NCBI RefSeq assembly: GCF_026723765.1
Contig: NZ_CP113524.1
Coordinates: 124,001-188,000, forward strand
Origin: Lacrimispora xylanolytica
GTDB taxonomy: Bacteria; Bacillota; Clostridia; Lachnospirales; Lachnospiraceae
Direction of reading: 5' to 3'
Length of the DNA stretch: 64,000 nt
Shown: in pieces, positions 16,437-25,847 of the stretch
Numbering within the stretch: position 1 is the stretch's first letter
Layout: every line of letters starts with the position of its first letter
Made by a program: the position numbers and the translations under genes
Notes under the pieces: model-generated
What the model was told of the DNA's origin: nothing
What the model saw: only the letters and a program-made list of their open reading frames with translations
Databases searched by the model: none

Positions 16437-16462
16437 AAAAATAACAACGTGGAGAAACTAAC

Positions 16463-18193
16463 ATGAACAATCTGCTGCTTTACGCGAAAAAGTACAAAAG
16501 AGAATTTATTCTGGCAGTTATCTGCATCCAGGCGGAGACCATTTTCGAGCTGGTGATCCCCATGGTCATGGCCGACATCATCGATGTGGGTGTGGCAAAC
16601 GGTGATAAGCACTACATACTGGTCAAAGGGTTCCAGATGGTGGCATTTGCCGTGATTTCCCTGATTTTAGGTCATGCCTGCGCCCGGTATACGGCTCGCT
16701 GCGGAAGCGGAATCGGCGCCCAGATCCGAATGGCGGAATTTCAAAAAATGCAGACCTATTCCTTTGCCAATACGGACCGTTTCAGTACGCCTTCTCTAGT
16801 CACAAGGCTGACCAGCGATATTACAGCCATTCAAAATTCCATTACCAATGGAATGAGGCCGGGATTTCGTTCTCCTGTGATGATGATAACAGCCATGGTG
16901 GTCTCTTTTCGCATAAATCCCAGGCTGGCTCTTGTATTCTTTCTGGCCGCTCCGACTCTGGCCATCATCCTTTTCTTTATTATAAAAAATGTAAGGCCTC
17001 TTTATGGCAAAATGCAGGGCGCCATGGATATGGTAAACCGGATCATTCAGGAGAATCTTACAGCCATTCGGGTGGTTAAGGCATATGTAAGAGGCGACCA
17101 CGAGATAGAGAAGTTTCAGGAGGTAAATAAAAGCCTTCAATCCTCGTCGGAACGGTCCTTTTCCCTGGCCTCCTTAAATATGCCTGCCATGCAGTATGTA
17201 ATGTACGGAACTATCTTAAGCATTTTATGGTTCGGTGGGAACATGGTCATCCTAGGAGATATGAAGGTAGGAGCCCTTACCAGCTTTTTAAGCTACGTGC
17301 TCCAGGTCTTAAATTCCCTGATGATGTTTTCTAATGTGTTTCTTTTATTTACCCGTTCCTTGACCTCCTGGAAGCGAATTTCTGAGGTTCTTGATGAAGA
17401 ACCGGTCATTAATGATGACCGGGCGACTGATGTTACCATAAAAAAGGGTTCTATCCGGTTTGAACATGTGTATTTTAAATACAAGGATACAGCCAAGGAA
17501 TACGTGTTGTCCGATATTTCCTTTCAGATAGAGCCGGGGCAGACCATAGGTATCATTGGGCAGACGGGAGCGGCAAAAAGCACTTTGGTTCAGCTGATTC
17601 CAAGGCTTTATGAAGCTACTTCAGGAAACATCTATATTGATGATCACCCCATTTATGAATATACGCAGGAGCATTTAAGGGATTCCATTGCCATGGTGCT
17701 TCAAAAGAATACTTTGTTTTCCGGCACGGTAAGAGAAAACCTTTACTGGGGAAAGGAACATGCAACGGATGAAGAACTGGACCGGGCTGTGAGAATCTCC
17801 TGTGTGGATGAATTTCTGGACCGTCTGGAACATGGCTATGACACAGAGCTTGGACAGGGCGGAGTCAATGTATCGGGCGGACAAAAGCAGAGATTATGCA
17901 TTGCCAGAGCCATTCTAAAGGAACCGAAGGTATTGATTCTTGACGATTCCACTAGCGCACTTGATACGGCAACGGAGGCTAAGATAAAAGAAGGTCTGGA
18001 AAAGGAGCTGCCTGGCATGATAAAGATTATGATCAGCCAGAGAATTTCTTCTGTGATGAATGCAGATCAGATCATCATCCTGGACGATGGCAGAATCAAT
18101 GGAATCGGTACTCACGATAAGCTCCTGAAGGAAAATGAAATATATCAGGACATCTTTTATTCTCAGCAGAAGGGAGGGAATCAGGCCGAATGA
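16463..18193 (+). CDS. ABC exporter half-transporter with degenerate ATP site
   Basis: Six membrane segments (residues about 1-320) precede an ABC ATPase (about 340-576). The ATPase deviates at key places: Walker A reads GQTGAAKST (third Gly replaced by Ala), Walker B ends in ILDDSTSALD (catalytic Glu replaced by Asp), and the switch position has Gln in ISQRISS instead of His. Its signature VSGGQKQR is canonical. This is the pattern of the non-catalytic subunit of heterodimeric exporters such as TM287/288 and BmrCD. The stop overlaps the next gene's ATG by four bases. Substrate is unknown; drug or peptide export is usual for the family. Confidence 0.85.
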   Translation: MNNLLLYAKKYKREFILAVICIQAETIFELVIPMVMADIIDVGVANGDKHYILVKGFQMVAFAVISLILGHACARYTARCGSGIGAQIRMAEFQKMQTYSFANTDRFSTPSLVTRLTSDITAIQNSITNGMRPGFRSPVMMITAMVVSFRINPRLALVFFLAAPTLAIILFFIIKNVRPLYGKMQGAMDMVNRIIQENLTAIRVVKAYVRGDHEIEKFQEVNKSLQSSSERSFSLASLNMPAMQYVMYGTILSILWFGGNMVILGDMKVGALTSFLSYVLQVLNSLMMFSNVFLLFTRSLTSWKRISEVLDEEPVINDDRATDVTIKKGSIRFEHVYFKYKDTAKEYVLSDISFQIEPGQTIGIIGQTGAAKSTLVQLIPRLYEATSGNIYIDDHPIYEYTQEHLRDSIAMVLQKNTLFSGTVRENLYWGKEHATDEELDRAVRISCVDEFLDRLEHGYDTELGQGGVNVSGGQKQRLCIARAILKEPKVLILDDSTSALDTATEAKIKEGLEKELPGMIKIMISQRISSVMNADQIIILDDGRINGIGTHDKLLKENEIYQDIFYSQQKGGNQAE

Positions 18194-20046
18194 AACCAGT
18201 AGGAAGAGCAAAACCAAAGGACGCAAAAAAAGCGCTGATTCATCTGTTAGCATACATCGGGCATCACAAACGCTCCATGGCAGTGATTGCCGTGCTGGTA
18301 TGCATCAGTGCAGTCTCAAGCATTGCAGGAACGTATCTGTTAAAGCCGGTAATCAACGATTATATCGTACCTGGAGATATTCCGGGACTTATTCGCATGA
18401 TTGCATTTATGGGACTCATCTATCTGTTTGGAGCCACCTCCTGTCTCCTTTATAACCGGATGATGGTCCGTGTTTCCCAACGGGTGGTGGGAGAAATCCG
18501 TATGGATTTATTCCGTAATACCCAGAAGCTGCCACTTAAATATTTTGATACCCATACCCATGGGGAGTTAATGAGCCATTTTACAAACGATGTGGATACC
18601 ATTTCAGAGGCCTTAAACAACAGTTTTACCCTGCTGATTCAAAGCTTTATTACATCGGTGGGAACTGTTATTATGCTCATTGTGCTGGATGTCAGGCTTT
18701 CTCTCATCGTAATTGTATTTCTTCTTATCATGCTGATTTATATCCGGCACAATGGGATACTGAGCAAGAAATATTTCACCCAGCAGCAGAAAAACCTGGG
18801 TAACATCAATGGTTTTATCGAGGAAATGGTAGAAGGTCAGAAGGTGGAAAAGGTATTCTGCCATGAGAAACAGGATTTTGAACGGTTCTGTGAGCTTAAC
18901 GAAAAGCTGCGGATTTCCTCTACCATGGCTACCACCTATACTGGTATTACAGTTCCGACCATTGTTTCTCTTTCCTATATTAACTATGCGGTATCTGCCT
19001 GTATTGGAGGTCTCTTTGCTTTATCCGGGCTAATTAATATCGGAACACTTGCCTCTTATCTTGTTTATGTGAGACAGAGTGCTATGCCTATGAATCAGTT
19101 TACCAATCAGATTAATTTTCTCATGGTAGCTCTGGCAAGTGCGGAAAAGATATTTGATATGATGGAAACAGAGCCAGAGGTTGATGAAGGCAGGGTGACA
19201 TTAAAACGGGTTATGGAATGGGAAGATGGAAGTCTTACAGAGACAGATAACTATACCGGACATTTCGCCTGGAAGGTCCCTGGGGAAAATGGAGACTATC
19301 AATTGATTTCTTTAAAGGGAGACGTTCGTTTCCACGATGTGGTGTTTGGGTATAATAAGGACCATGCTATATTAAATGGAATCAGCCTTTATGCAAAGCC
19401 AGGTCAGAAAATAGCATTTGTGGGTTCCACTGGTGCAGGTAAAACAACCATTATTAATCTGGTGAACCGTTTCTATGAAATTGACAGGGGAACCATTACC
19501 TACGATGGAATTGATATCAGAGATATAAAAAAGGATGATTTAAGGCGTTCTATTTCCCTGGTCATTCAGGACACTCATTTGTTCACGGGGACCATTGCGG
19601 ATAACATTCGTTACGGAAGGCTGAATGCACCCGAAGAGGATGTGCTGGAGGCCGCAAGAATCGCCAATGCAGATTCCTTTATAAGACGTCTGCCAAATGG
19701 ATACGATACGCTTTTGGAGAGCGACGGTAGAAATTTATCCCAGGGACAAAGACAGCTGATTGCTATTGCAAGGGCTGCCATCTCACAGCCCCCTGTGCTT
19801 GTTCTAGATGAAGCTACCAGCTCCATTGACACCAGGACAGAGAAGCTGATTGAAAAAGGAATGGATGCCCTTATGAAAGACCGGACGGTGTTTGTAATCG
19901 CCCATCGGCTTTCCACCGTAAGAAATTCAAAAGCCATTCTTGTTCTGGAACAGGGAGAAATTATTGAACGCGGTAGCCATGAAGAGTTGCTGGAACAGAG
20001 GGGAAAGTATTATAATCTTCATATGGGACATTTTGAACTGGAATAA
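18190..20046 (+). CDS. ABC exporter half-transporter with canonical ATP site
   Basis: The 618-residue partner has a six-span domain and an ATPase with canonical Walker A (GSTGAGKTT), Walker B with catalytic Glu (VLVLDEATSSID) and switch His (VIAHRLSTV). Its signature is LSQGQRQ rather than LSGGQ, again as in TM288-type partners. The functional ATP site is therefore built from this protein's Walker motifs and the other subunit's LSGGQ, and the degenerate site from the reverse pair. The ATPase domain has an extra insert near residues 335-375 (EDGSLTETDNYTGHFAWKV) before the first ATPase strand. Confidence 0.85.
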   Translation: MKPVGRAKPKDAKKALIHLLAYIGHHKRSMAVIAVLVCISAVSSIAGTYLLKPVINDYIVPGDIPGLIRMIAFMGLIYLFGATSCLLYNRMMVRVSQRVVGEIRMDLFRNTQKLPLKYFDTHTHGELMSHFTNDVDTISEALNNSFTLLIQSFITSVGTVIMLIVLDVRLSLIVIVFLLIMLIYIRHNGILSKKYFTQQQKNLGNINGFIEEMVEGQKVEKVFCHEKQDFERFCELNEKLRISSTMATTYTGITVPTIVSLSYINYAVSACIGGLFALSGLINIGTLASYLVYVRQSAMPMNQFTNQINFLMVALASAEKIFDMMETEPEVDEGRVTLKRVMEWEDGSLTETDNYTGHFAWKVPGENGDYQLISLKGDVRFHDVVFGYNKDHAILNGISLYAKPGQKIAFVGSTGAGKTTIINLVNRFYEIDRGTITYDGIDIRDIKKDDLRRSISLVIQDTHLFTGTIADNIRYGRLNAPEEDVLEAARIANADSFIRRLPNGYDTLLESDGRNLSQGQRQLIAIARAAISQPPVLVLDEATSSIDTRTEKLIEKGMDALMKDRTVFVIAHRLSTVRNSKAILVLEQGEIIERGSHEELLEQRGKYYNLHMGHFELE

Positions 20047-20083
20047 TTTGTTTAACAAAAGAAGCCGAAAAAGGAGGCAATGG

Positions 20084-20527
20084 ATGGGAAATCATTATAT
20101 CAGAGAGCTGATGGCACGAGGGGAAAGAGCGAGAAAGCAAATATTTTCACCGCTTTTATCTGAGTTCGGTCTAACGCCGGGACAGGGACAGGCCAGGATT
20201 TTATATTACCTGCTTTTAAAGAATAATGTCACGCAAAAGGAGCTGGCGGACAACTGCCACTTTGAAGTGACAACCATGTCAAGGAACTTAGATAAGCTGG
20301 AGAAGCTTGGTCTTATTATCAGACAGAACAACCCGGACTGCAGACGCTCATTTCTCATCTGCCTGACCGATAAAGGAATTGCAGAGGCAAAAGAGATTAA
20401 AAAGGTATTTGAGCAGTTTGAACAGATTGTGAGTGACGGTATAACAAAAGAAGAGATTGAAGTTTTTTTAAAGGTCATGACACGGATGTGTGACAATATG
20501 GAGTCCTATAACCAGAAGGAAAAATAG
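20084..20527 (+). CDS. MarR-family transcription regulator
   Basis: The ATG at 20084 has AGGAGG six bases upstream; the longer frame back to 19940 lies inside the exporter gene. The 147-residue product has the MarR winged-helix layout: LTPGQGQARILYYLL, NNVTQKELADNCHFEVTTMSRNLDKLEKLGLI (recognition helix) and the wing RQNNPDCRRSFLICLTDKG. It is the last gene of the exporter operon and probably binds the palindrome at 16421-16434, giving ligand-relieved autoregulation. The ligand is unknown. Confidence 0.85.
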   Translation: MGNHYIRELMARGERARKQIFSPLLSEFGLTPGQGQARILYYLLLKNNVTQKELADNCHFEVTTMSRNLDKLEKLGLIIRQNNPDCRRSFLICLTDKGIAEAKEIKKVFEQFEQIVSDGITKEEIEVFLKVMTRMCDNMESYNQKEK

Positions 20528-20549
20528 AGCGGTCTGTACACAGGATACA

Positions 20550-20579
20550 TTGACATAAGACACTGGAGACTGATATAAT
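20550..20579 (+). promoter_or_regulatory. Promoter of larE
   Basis: TTGACA, 18-base spacer, TATAAT, 41 bases before the start codon. Confidence 0.7.
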
Positions 20580-20619
20580 TTTATTATGAAAAACTTGGGT
20601 CTTATAATAAGGAGTGCTT

Positions 20620-21435
20620 ATGACATTACAGGAAAAAAATGAAGTTTTAAGAGCTTATATAAAAGAAATGGGGAGCCTTGCGGTGGCTTTTTCCTCAGGA
20701 GTGGATTCCACCTTTCTTTTAAAGACCGCTCATGAGGTGCTGGGAGATCAGGTCATTGCAGTAACTGCCCGTTCCTGTTCCTTTCCGGAGCGTGAATTAC
20801 GGGAAGCAATGGAATTTTGCAAGGAGGAAGGAATCCGGCATTTTATCGTGGACAGCGAGGAACTGGATATCGAAGGCTTTGAAAGCAATCCGAAGAACCG
20901 CTGCTATTTATGCAAGCACGAGCTTTTTGAAAAGATTGCGGTAATTGCAAAGGAGCAGGGAATTGCGGAAATCGCGGAAGGTTCTAATATGGATGACAAT
21001 GGGGATTACCGCCCTGGTCTTATTGCCGTGGCTGAGTTAAATATCAAAAGCCCCTTACGGCATGCCCAGCTATCGAAAGCAGATATCAGAGAGTTATCAA
21101 AGGAAATGGAATTAAAGACCTGGGACAAACAGTCCTTTGCATGTCTTTCCAGCCGTTTTGTCTATGGGGAGACTATTTCAAGAGAGAAGCTTTCCATGGT
21201 AGATAAGGCAGAACAGCGCCTTCTTGATATGGGCTTTTACCAGGTCAGAGTTAGAATCCATGGAACCATTGCAAGAATCGAAGTTCTTCCCACTCAGCTT
21301 GAGAAGCTTGTGGCAAGAAGGGAAGAGTTTACCCCATATTTTCATGAGCTTGGATTTTCCTATATAGCCATGGATTTAGACGGATACCGGACTGGAAGTA
21401 TGAATGCTACGCTTGATGAGGCGGTTGTATCATAA
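20620..21435 (+). CDS. larE: ATP-dependent sulfur transferase, LarE family
   Basis: The ATG at 20620 is preferred over GTG 20614, which would directly touch the AAGGAG site. The PP-loop (FSSGVDSTFL) for ATP binding is near the N-terminus, followed by RSCSFPERE. CYLCK and the Cys in SFACLSSRF are conserved; the latter matches the sacrificial sulfur-donor Cys of Lactobacillus LarE. LarE builds the nickel-pincer cofactor used by lactate racemase and related LarA enzymes. No larA, larB or larC gene is in the window, so its partners must be elsewhere. Confidence 0.85.
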   Translation: MTLQEKNEVLRAYIKEMGSLAVAFSSGVDSTFLLKTAHEVLGDQVIAVTARSCSFPERELREAMEFCKEEGIRHFIVDSEELDIEGFESNPKNRCYLCKHELFEKIAVIAKEQGIAEIAEGSNMDDNGDYRPGLIAVAELNIKSPLRHAQLSKADIRELSKEMELKTWDKQSFACLSSRFVYGETISREKLSMVDKAEQRLLDMGFYQVRVRIHGTIARIEVLPTQLEKLVARREEFTPYFHELGFSYIAMDLDGYRTGSMNATLDEAVVS

Positions 21436-21599
21436 GTTATCTTTGTATTTGGCAGAAGCTTCAGGCAGAAAATCTTGAGCTTCATGCGAATCGGTATAAA
21501 AATACAACTTACCGTGGTGGCAGTTTGGTTATATCAGAGTGTAAGGCTTTTGCATTCAGATTATTATAAGATGCATACAATATACATCGTCTCTGTATG

Positions 21600-21651
21600 A
21601 AAAAAGGTGCTTTGAGCGTGGCTTTCCTAGACCAGTCAAAGCGCCTTTTTG
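21600..21651 (+). terminator. Strong terminator
   Basis: AAAAAGGTGCTTTGA pairs with TCAAAGCGCCTTTTT around a loop of about 20 bases. Confidence 0.75.
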
Positions 21652-21755
21652 CTTTAAAGTCGGGAACTTATCCCGGTTCCTGGCATACTGTATTGGAACG
21701 AAAAGCCCATTGCATTTTCCTGGTTTTTCTGTTATATTAATTTGTTAAACAATCA

Positions 21756-21916
21756 GGGGGTGTCTGAAAACTCATTACACCAATCTGCACGTCCCACTTC
21801 GCAGCATATTTGGTCCAAATTCAGTTGGCGTAGCCCACTACGCCGCCTTCATCTGGGCCAAATCTCCCACAAAGTGTAACGCACATCTTGATACAAGCAG
21901 CTTTCAGAAACGCCCC
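21756..21916. repeat. MITE-like palindromic repeat
   Basis: The ends are imperfect inverted repeats (GGGGGTGTCTGAAAA and, on the other strand, GGGGCGTTTCTGAAAG). Inside are nested pairs: ATTTGG with CCAAAT, and GGCGTAG-CCCA-CTACGCC at the centre. The whole forms one long imperfect hairpin without coding capacity. It ends four bases before the ribosome site of the next gene. No target duplication is evident. Confidence 0.65.
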
Positions 21917-21934
21917 GGTGGAAAGGATTTGGAA

Positions 21935-22906
21935 ATGTTTTTATATCAGAACATAAATGACCATGTACGGATCCTGGGATACAGAGGCTTTGACGGTTTC
22001 ATCCGGGTGCCGGAACGGATTGGAGGCCGGACAGTGACCGAGCTTTCCGCCTATGCATTTTCCGGCGGCTGGGGCAGGGAAGAGATGCTTTCGTCCCTGA
22101 AGGAAGAAATCCTTCTATGTGACGAAGAGGGAAATCCCATTTTGACAGAAAACAAGGACCTTCCGCCGGCCATAAGCCTGGAAGGATTAAAAGAAATATA
22201 TTTGCCGGAGACAATTGAAAAAATCGGAAATTACGCATTTTATAACTGCTTTGAGCTGACTCGCTTAACATGCAGTGCAGCCATTTTAGACTTAGGCTCC
22301 GGCCTCTTTACCGGCTGTTCTGGAATGCGTTATCTTGATATTCATCTGGTAGACGGAAAGCGTTCCTGCTTAAAGGAAATTCTATCAGAATTAAGACAGT
22401 TACTTTATGTAAACTATTATACCAGTCAGGGCAATGCCAGACTTGTTTTTCCTGAAATGTATGAAGAATCGGTGGAGCATACTCCCGCCCGGATTATCAT
22501 CCGGGAAATGCATGGCTGCGGCCATATGTACCGGTATTGCTTTGACCAGACCGGTTTTCAGTTTCATAAATACGATGCCCTGTTCCCTCACCTTTTGGTA
22601 CAGGAATCAGAACGGGTCATTGGAGAGCTGGTCATAAACCGGCTTTATAGCCCCATGAATCTTCTGTATCATGACAGAATGGTGTACGAAGCTTATTTAT
22701 TGGAGCACATAGAAGAAATATCAAAGCTTGCAATAGAAGATGAGATCATGTTCCTCTGGCTTATGGAGGAATATGCAAAAAACCAGGATAAATTTGATTC
22801 CATTGTTGAAATAGTATCAAGGGAAGATAAGCCAGAGCTTTTAAGTCATTTAATGGACTTAAGGCGTCATCGGTTCCCCGTAAAAAAACGGGTATTTTCC
22901 CTGTAA
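21935..22906 (+). CDS. Leucine-rich-repeat (BspA-like) protein
   Basis: The start is ATG 21935, 8 bases after GGAAAGG. Two BspA-type repeat units are visible (RVPERIGGRTVTELSAYAFSG, and EIYLPETIEKIGNYAFYNC) in residues about 20-130. The C-terminal 190 residues are not recognised. There is no signal peptide or membrane segment, so it is cytoplasmic, unlike most BspA-like surface proteins. It is followed after 18 bases by the VWA and MoxR genes, so it probably supplies a protein-binding scaffold to that pair. Confidence 0.7.
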   Translation: MFLYQNINDHVRILGYRGFDGFIRVPERIGGRTVTELSAYAFSGGWGREEMLSSLKEEILLCDEEGNPILTENKDLPPAISLEGLKEIYLPETIEKIGNYAFYNCFELTRLTCSAAILDLGSGLFTGCSGMRYLDIHLVDGKRSCLKEILSELRQLLYVNYYTSQGNARLVFPEMYEESVEHTPARIIIREMHGCGHMYRYCFDQTGFQFHKYDALFPHLLVQESERVIGELVINRLYSPMNLLYHDRMVYEAYLLEHIEEISKLAIEDEIMFLWLMEEYAKNQDKFDSIVEIVSREDKPELLSHLMDLRRHRFPVKKRVFSL

Positions 22907-22924
22907 CAAAATGAGGAAAGGTTG

Positions 22925-24253
22925 GTGAACCGTATGATCGATCCCGTAAGACAAAGACAGCTTGACGAGCTGGAAGAGGTAGAGATAGGGCACGGCATTC
23001 TAATGAATGCCAGAAATGAGCTGTATATAAATTTTCGCTATCTCGATGTTGCCTTAAGCAGCTTTGTATTTGAGGCGGATAGAAAGGGCAATGTGCTCTC
23101 TACAGACGGCTTTGTCATTTATTACCAGCCAGATCTTTTATTCTCCATGTACAAAAGCAGCCGGATTTTAGTGAACCGGGCGTACTTACACATGTTGTTC
23201 CACTGCCTGTTTAACCATTTAAATGGGAAAGGAAACAGGGATAAAATACTCTGGGACGTGGCCTGCGACATCGCCATTGAATCCATCTTAGACAGCTTTT
23301 ATGTAAAGCCTGTTTACCGCCATCAGTCCCCTTACCGGAGAGAAATTTACGGAAGAATTACCGCCAGACGAAAGGTATTTACCGCCGAGGGAATTTATAA
23401 GGACCTGACAGAAATGAATCTGACCCAGGAAGAGCTGCTCCGAATGGCCGGGGAATTTTACGTAGACAGCCACGACCGCTGGGATGAGGATGAAGACCCC
23501 AGAGTCAGTACACAGCGGCAGAACCAGTGGCAGGAAATGCGGGAAAAAATGGAGACGGAAATGGAGTCCTTTGGCGAGGAGAACGCCCAGTCTGGCAAAG
23601 ATTTACTGGAACAGATCAAAGCAGAAAACAGGGAACGGTACGATTACAAACGGTTCTTAAAAAAGTTCGCAGTACTGCGGGAAGAAGCAGAAGTCGATCC
23701 CGATTCCTTTGATCCCATATTTTACACCTATGGGATGACGCTTTATGAAAATATGCCATTAATTGAACCCCTTGAAACAAGAGAGGTTTTTAAAATAGAA
23801 GATTTTGTAATAGCCATCGATACCTCCATGTCAGTATCAGGAGATCTGGTAAAACGATTTTTAGAGGAGACCTACGGAATGCTTTCAGAATCAGAAAGCT
23901 ATTTCAGAAAGGTCAACATCCACATCATTCAGTGTGATGAAGAGATCCGCTCCGATGTAACCATAACAAGCCGGGAAGAAATGGAAGATTATATGGAACA
24001 TTTCACCATAAGCGGGTTTGGAGGAACGGATTTTCGTCCAGCCTTTGAATATGTTAACGGCCTTTTAAACAAAGGAGTATTTAAAAAGCTCCGGGGCCTT
24101 CTTTATTTTACCGATGGAAAAGGAATTTATCCCGTCGCCATGCCGCCCTATGACACAGCCTTTGTGTTTATGGAAGGACAGTATGAGGACATCTCTGTCC
24201 CCGGCTGGGCCATGAAGGTAATACTGACGGAGGAAGATTTAAATCTTTCATAA
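22925..24253 (+). CDS. VWA-domain protein with metallopeptidase-like N-terminus (DUF2201-like)
   Basis: Start choice is uncertain: GTG 22925 suits the AGGAAAGG site best, and ATG 22934 is the next option. The N-terminal part carries LHMLFHCLFNH, an HxxxH pattern of the DUF2201 putative metallopeptidase family. The C-terminal third is a VWA domain with the MIDAS motif in IAIDTSMSVSGD and a later GGTDFRPAF. A charged helical linker (residues 180-240) separates them. VWA proteins of this kind work with the MoxR ATPase encoded 14 bases downstream, probably in chaperone-like remodelling or metal insertion. Targets are unknown. Confidence 0.75.
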   Translation: MNRMIDPVRQRQLDELEEVEIGHGILMNARNELYINFRYLDVALSSFVFEADRKGNVLSTDGFVIYYQPDLLFSMYKSSRILVNRAYLHMLFHCLFNHLNGKGNRDKILWDVACDIAIESILDSFYVKPVYRHQSPYRREIYGRITARRKVFTAEGIYKDLTEMNLTQEELLRMAGEFYVDSHDRWDEDEDPRVSTQRQNQWQEMREKMETEMESFGEENAQSGKDLLEQIKAENRERYDYKRFLKKFAVLREEAEVDPDSFDPIFYTYGMTLYENMPLIEPLETREVFKIEDFVIAIDTSMSVSGDLVKRFLEETYGMLSESESYFRKVNIHIIQCDEEIRSDVTITSREEMEDYMEHFTISGFGGTDFRPAFEYVNGLLNKGVFKKLRGLLYFTDGKGIYPVAMPPYDTAFVFMEGQYEDISVPGWAMKVILTEEDLNLS

Positions 24254-24267
24254 CAGGAGAAACTGCC

Positions 24268-25794
24268 ATGAATATAAAACGAGCAAAAGAAGAAATTAAA
24301 ACAACCATAGAAGCTTACTTACTAAAGGATGCATACGGAAACTACGAGATTCCATCTCTGCGGCAAAGACCTATTTTCCTCATGGGACCTCCCGGTGTGG
24401 GAAAGACCCAGATTATGGAGCAGGTAGCAAGAGAATGTCAGGTTGGCCTGGTGGCTTATACCATCACCCACCATACGAGACAGAGTGCCGTTGGACTTCC
24501 ATTTATCCGGGAAAAGGAATATGGAAATGAAACCTACCGCGTGACCGAATACACCATGAGCGAGATCGTAGCCTCTGTGTATGAAAAAATGGAGACCACA
24601 GGGCTTAATGAGGGGATTTTATTTATTGATGAGATCAACTGCGTTTCTGAGACCCTGGCACCGACAATGCTTCAGTTTTTACAGTATAAAACATTTGGTA
24701 ACCATAAGATTCCGGAAGGCTGGGTCATTGTAACTGCTGGTAACCCGCCGGAGTATAATAAGTCAGTCCGGGATTTTGATGTGGTGACTCTGGATCGAAT
24801 CAAACTTATTCAGGTCGAGCCGGATTTTGAAGTGTGGAAGGCTTATGCGTATGAGCATGATCTTCACCCGGCGGTTATTTCTTATTTGAATACAAGACCG
24901 GAGAATTTCTGCCGGATAGAAACTACGGTGGATGGGAAATTCTTTGCCACACCAAGAGGTTGGGAGGATTTATCCCGCTTTATTCAGATCAGTGAGCGGA
25001 TTGAAAAGGACGTTGACCGGGATGTAGTAGGAGAGTATATTCAATTTCCTAAAATTGCCAAGGATTTCACAAACTATCTCCACCTATACTACAAATACCA
25101 GGACGATTATCAGATCGATGAAATTCTTTCTGGTGTGATAAGGGAGACTCTTTGCAATAAGTTAAACCGCGCTCCATTTGATGAAAAATTAAATGTGATT
25201 GGACTTTTACTTTCAAAGCTGGGGCAGCAGTTCCGGGCGGTAGCAGATCAGGCAGACAGGACAGGGCTTTTGATGGAGGAGCTTAAAAAGGTAAATCCAG
25301 AAGTTGATAGCGTTGGAGATCAGTCTATGGTGGAACGGCTTTCTGTTTTGAGAAGAGAGTGGAAGGAAGTTTGGAATAAAAAGCGGGAAGCTGGGCTTAT
25401 TAATAGGAGAGAAGATTATCTGGCCAGGGATGTGGAAGGTATTTTGGCTAGATATGAGGAGACTTTGAAAAAGGAAGAATCTGAGGAAGAGCATGTGGAT
25501 GTGAATGCTTCATGGAATCGGATCCGGGAGCTTTTCAAAGAGGAAAACCAGCGGTATGAAACACTTCTTGAGAGCGGTGGAAGGGCTTTAGAGCATGCTT
25601 TTGATTTTATGGAAGCTACTTTTATGGATGGTCAGGAGATGGTGGTATTCGTGACCGAATTAAATACCGGCTATTACAGCGTAAAATTTTTAAAAGAATA
25701 CGACTGCGAGAGATATTATCAGTATAATGAAAGACTTCTATTCAAGGACCGGGAAGATGAATTAAAATCCCGAATTGATAGTTTGGGAAAATAA
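24268..25794 (+). CDS. MoxR-family AAA+ ATPase
   Basis: Residues 1-290 form an AAA+ domain: Walker A MGPPGVGKTQIME, Walker B ILFIDEINCVSE and sensor 1 VTAGNPPEYN. Residues 330-508 are a long charged helical extension, with helix-rich stretches such as LARYEETLKKEESEEEH, absent from minimal MoxR proteins (about 320 residues). MoxR ATPases act with VWA proteins, here the preceding gene. The extension may be the contact for the VWA or leucine-rich-repeat partner; that is inference. Confidence 0.85.
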   Translation: MNIKRAKEEIKTTIEAYLLKDAYGNYEIPSLRQRPIFLMGPPGVGKTQIMEQVARECQVGLVAYTITHHTRQSAVGLPFIREKEYGNETYRVTEYTMSEIVASVYEKMETTGLNEGILFIDEINCVSETLAPTMLQFLQYKTFGNHKIPEGWVIVTAGNPPEYNKSVRDFDVVTLDRIKLIQVEPDFEVWKAYAYEHDLHPAVISYLNTRPENFCRIETTVDGKFFATPRGWEDLSRFIQISERIEKDVDRDVVGEYIQFPKIAKDFTNYLHLYYKYQDDYQIDEILSGVIRETLCNKLNRAPFDEKLNVIGLLLSKLGQQFRAVADQADRTGLLMEELKKVNPEVDSVGDQSMVERLSVLRREWKEVWNKKREAGLINRREDYLARDVEGILARYEETLKKEESEEEHVDVNASWNRIRELFKEENQRYETLLESGGRALEHAFDFMEATFMDGQEMVVFVTELNTGYYSVKFLKEYDCERYYQYNERLLFKDREDELKSRIDSLGK

Positions 25795-25847
25795 TGTATA
25801 AAAACCATATCTCTGCTCCATAATATAAAAGAAAAGGAGGTAGAGCC

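Larger units (their letters stand above)
21436..21934. other. Intergenic region with terminator, promoter and repeat
   Basis: No gene is seen. It holds a strong terminator, a promoter-like pair (TTGCAT, 17 bases, TATATT at 21710-21738) and the hairpin-rich repeat. The first 160 bases show nothing. Confidence 0.6.
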
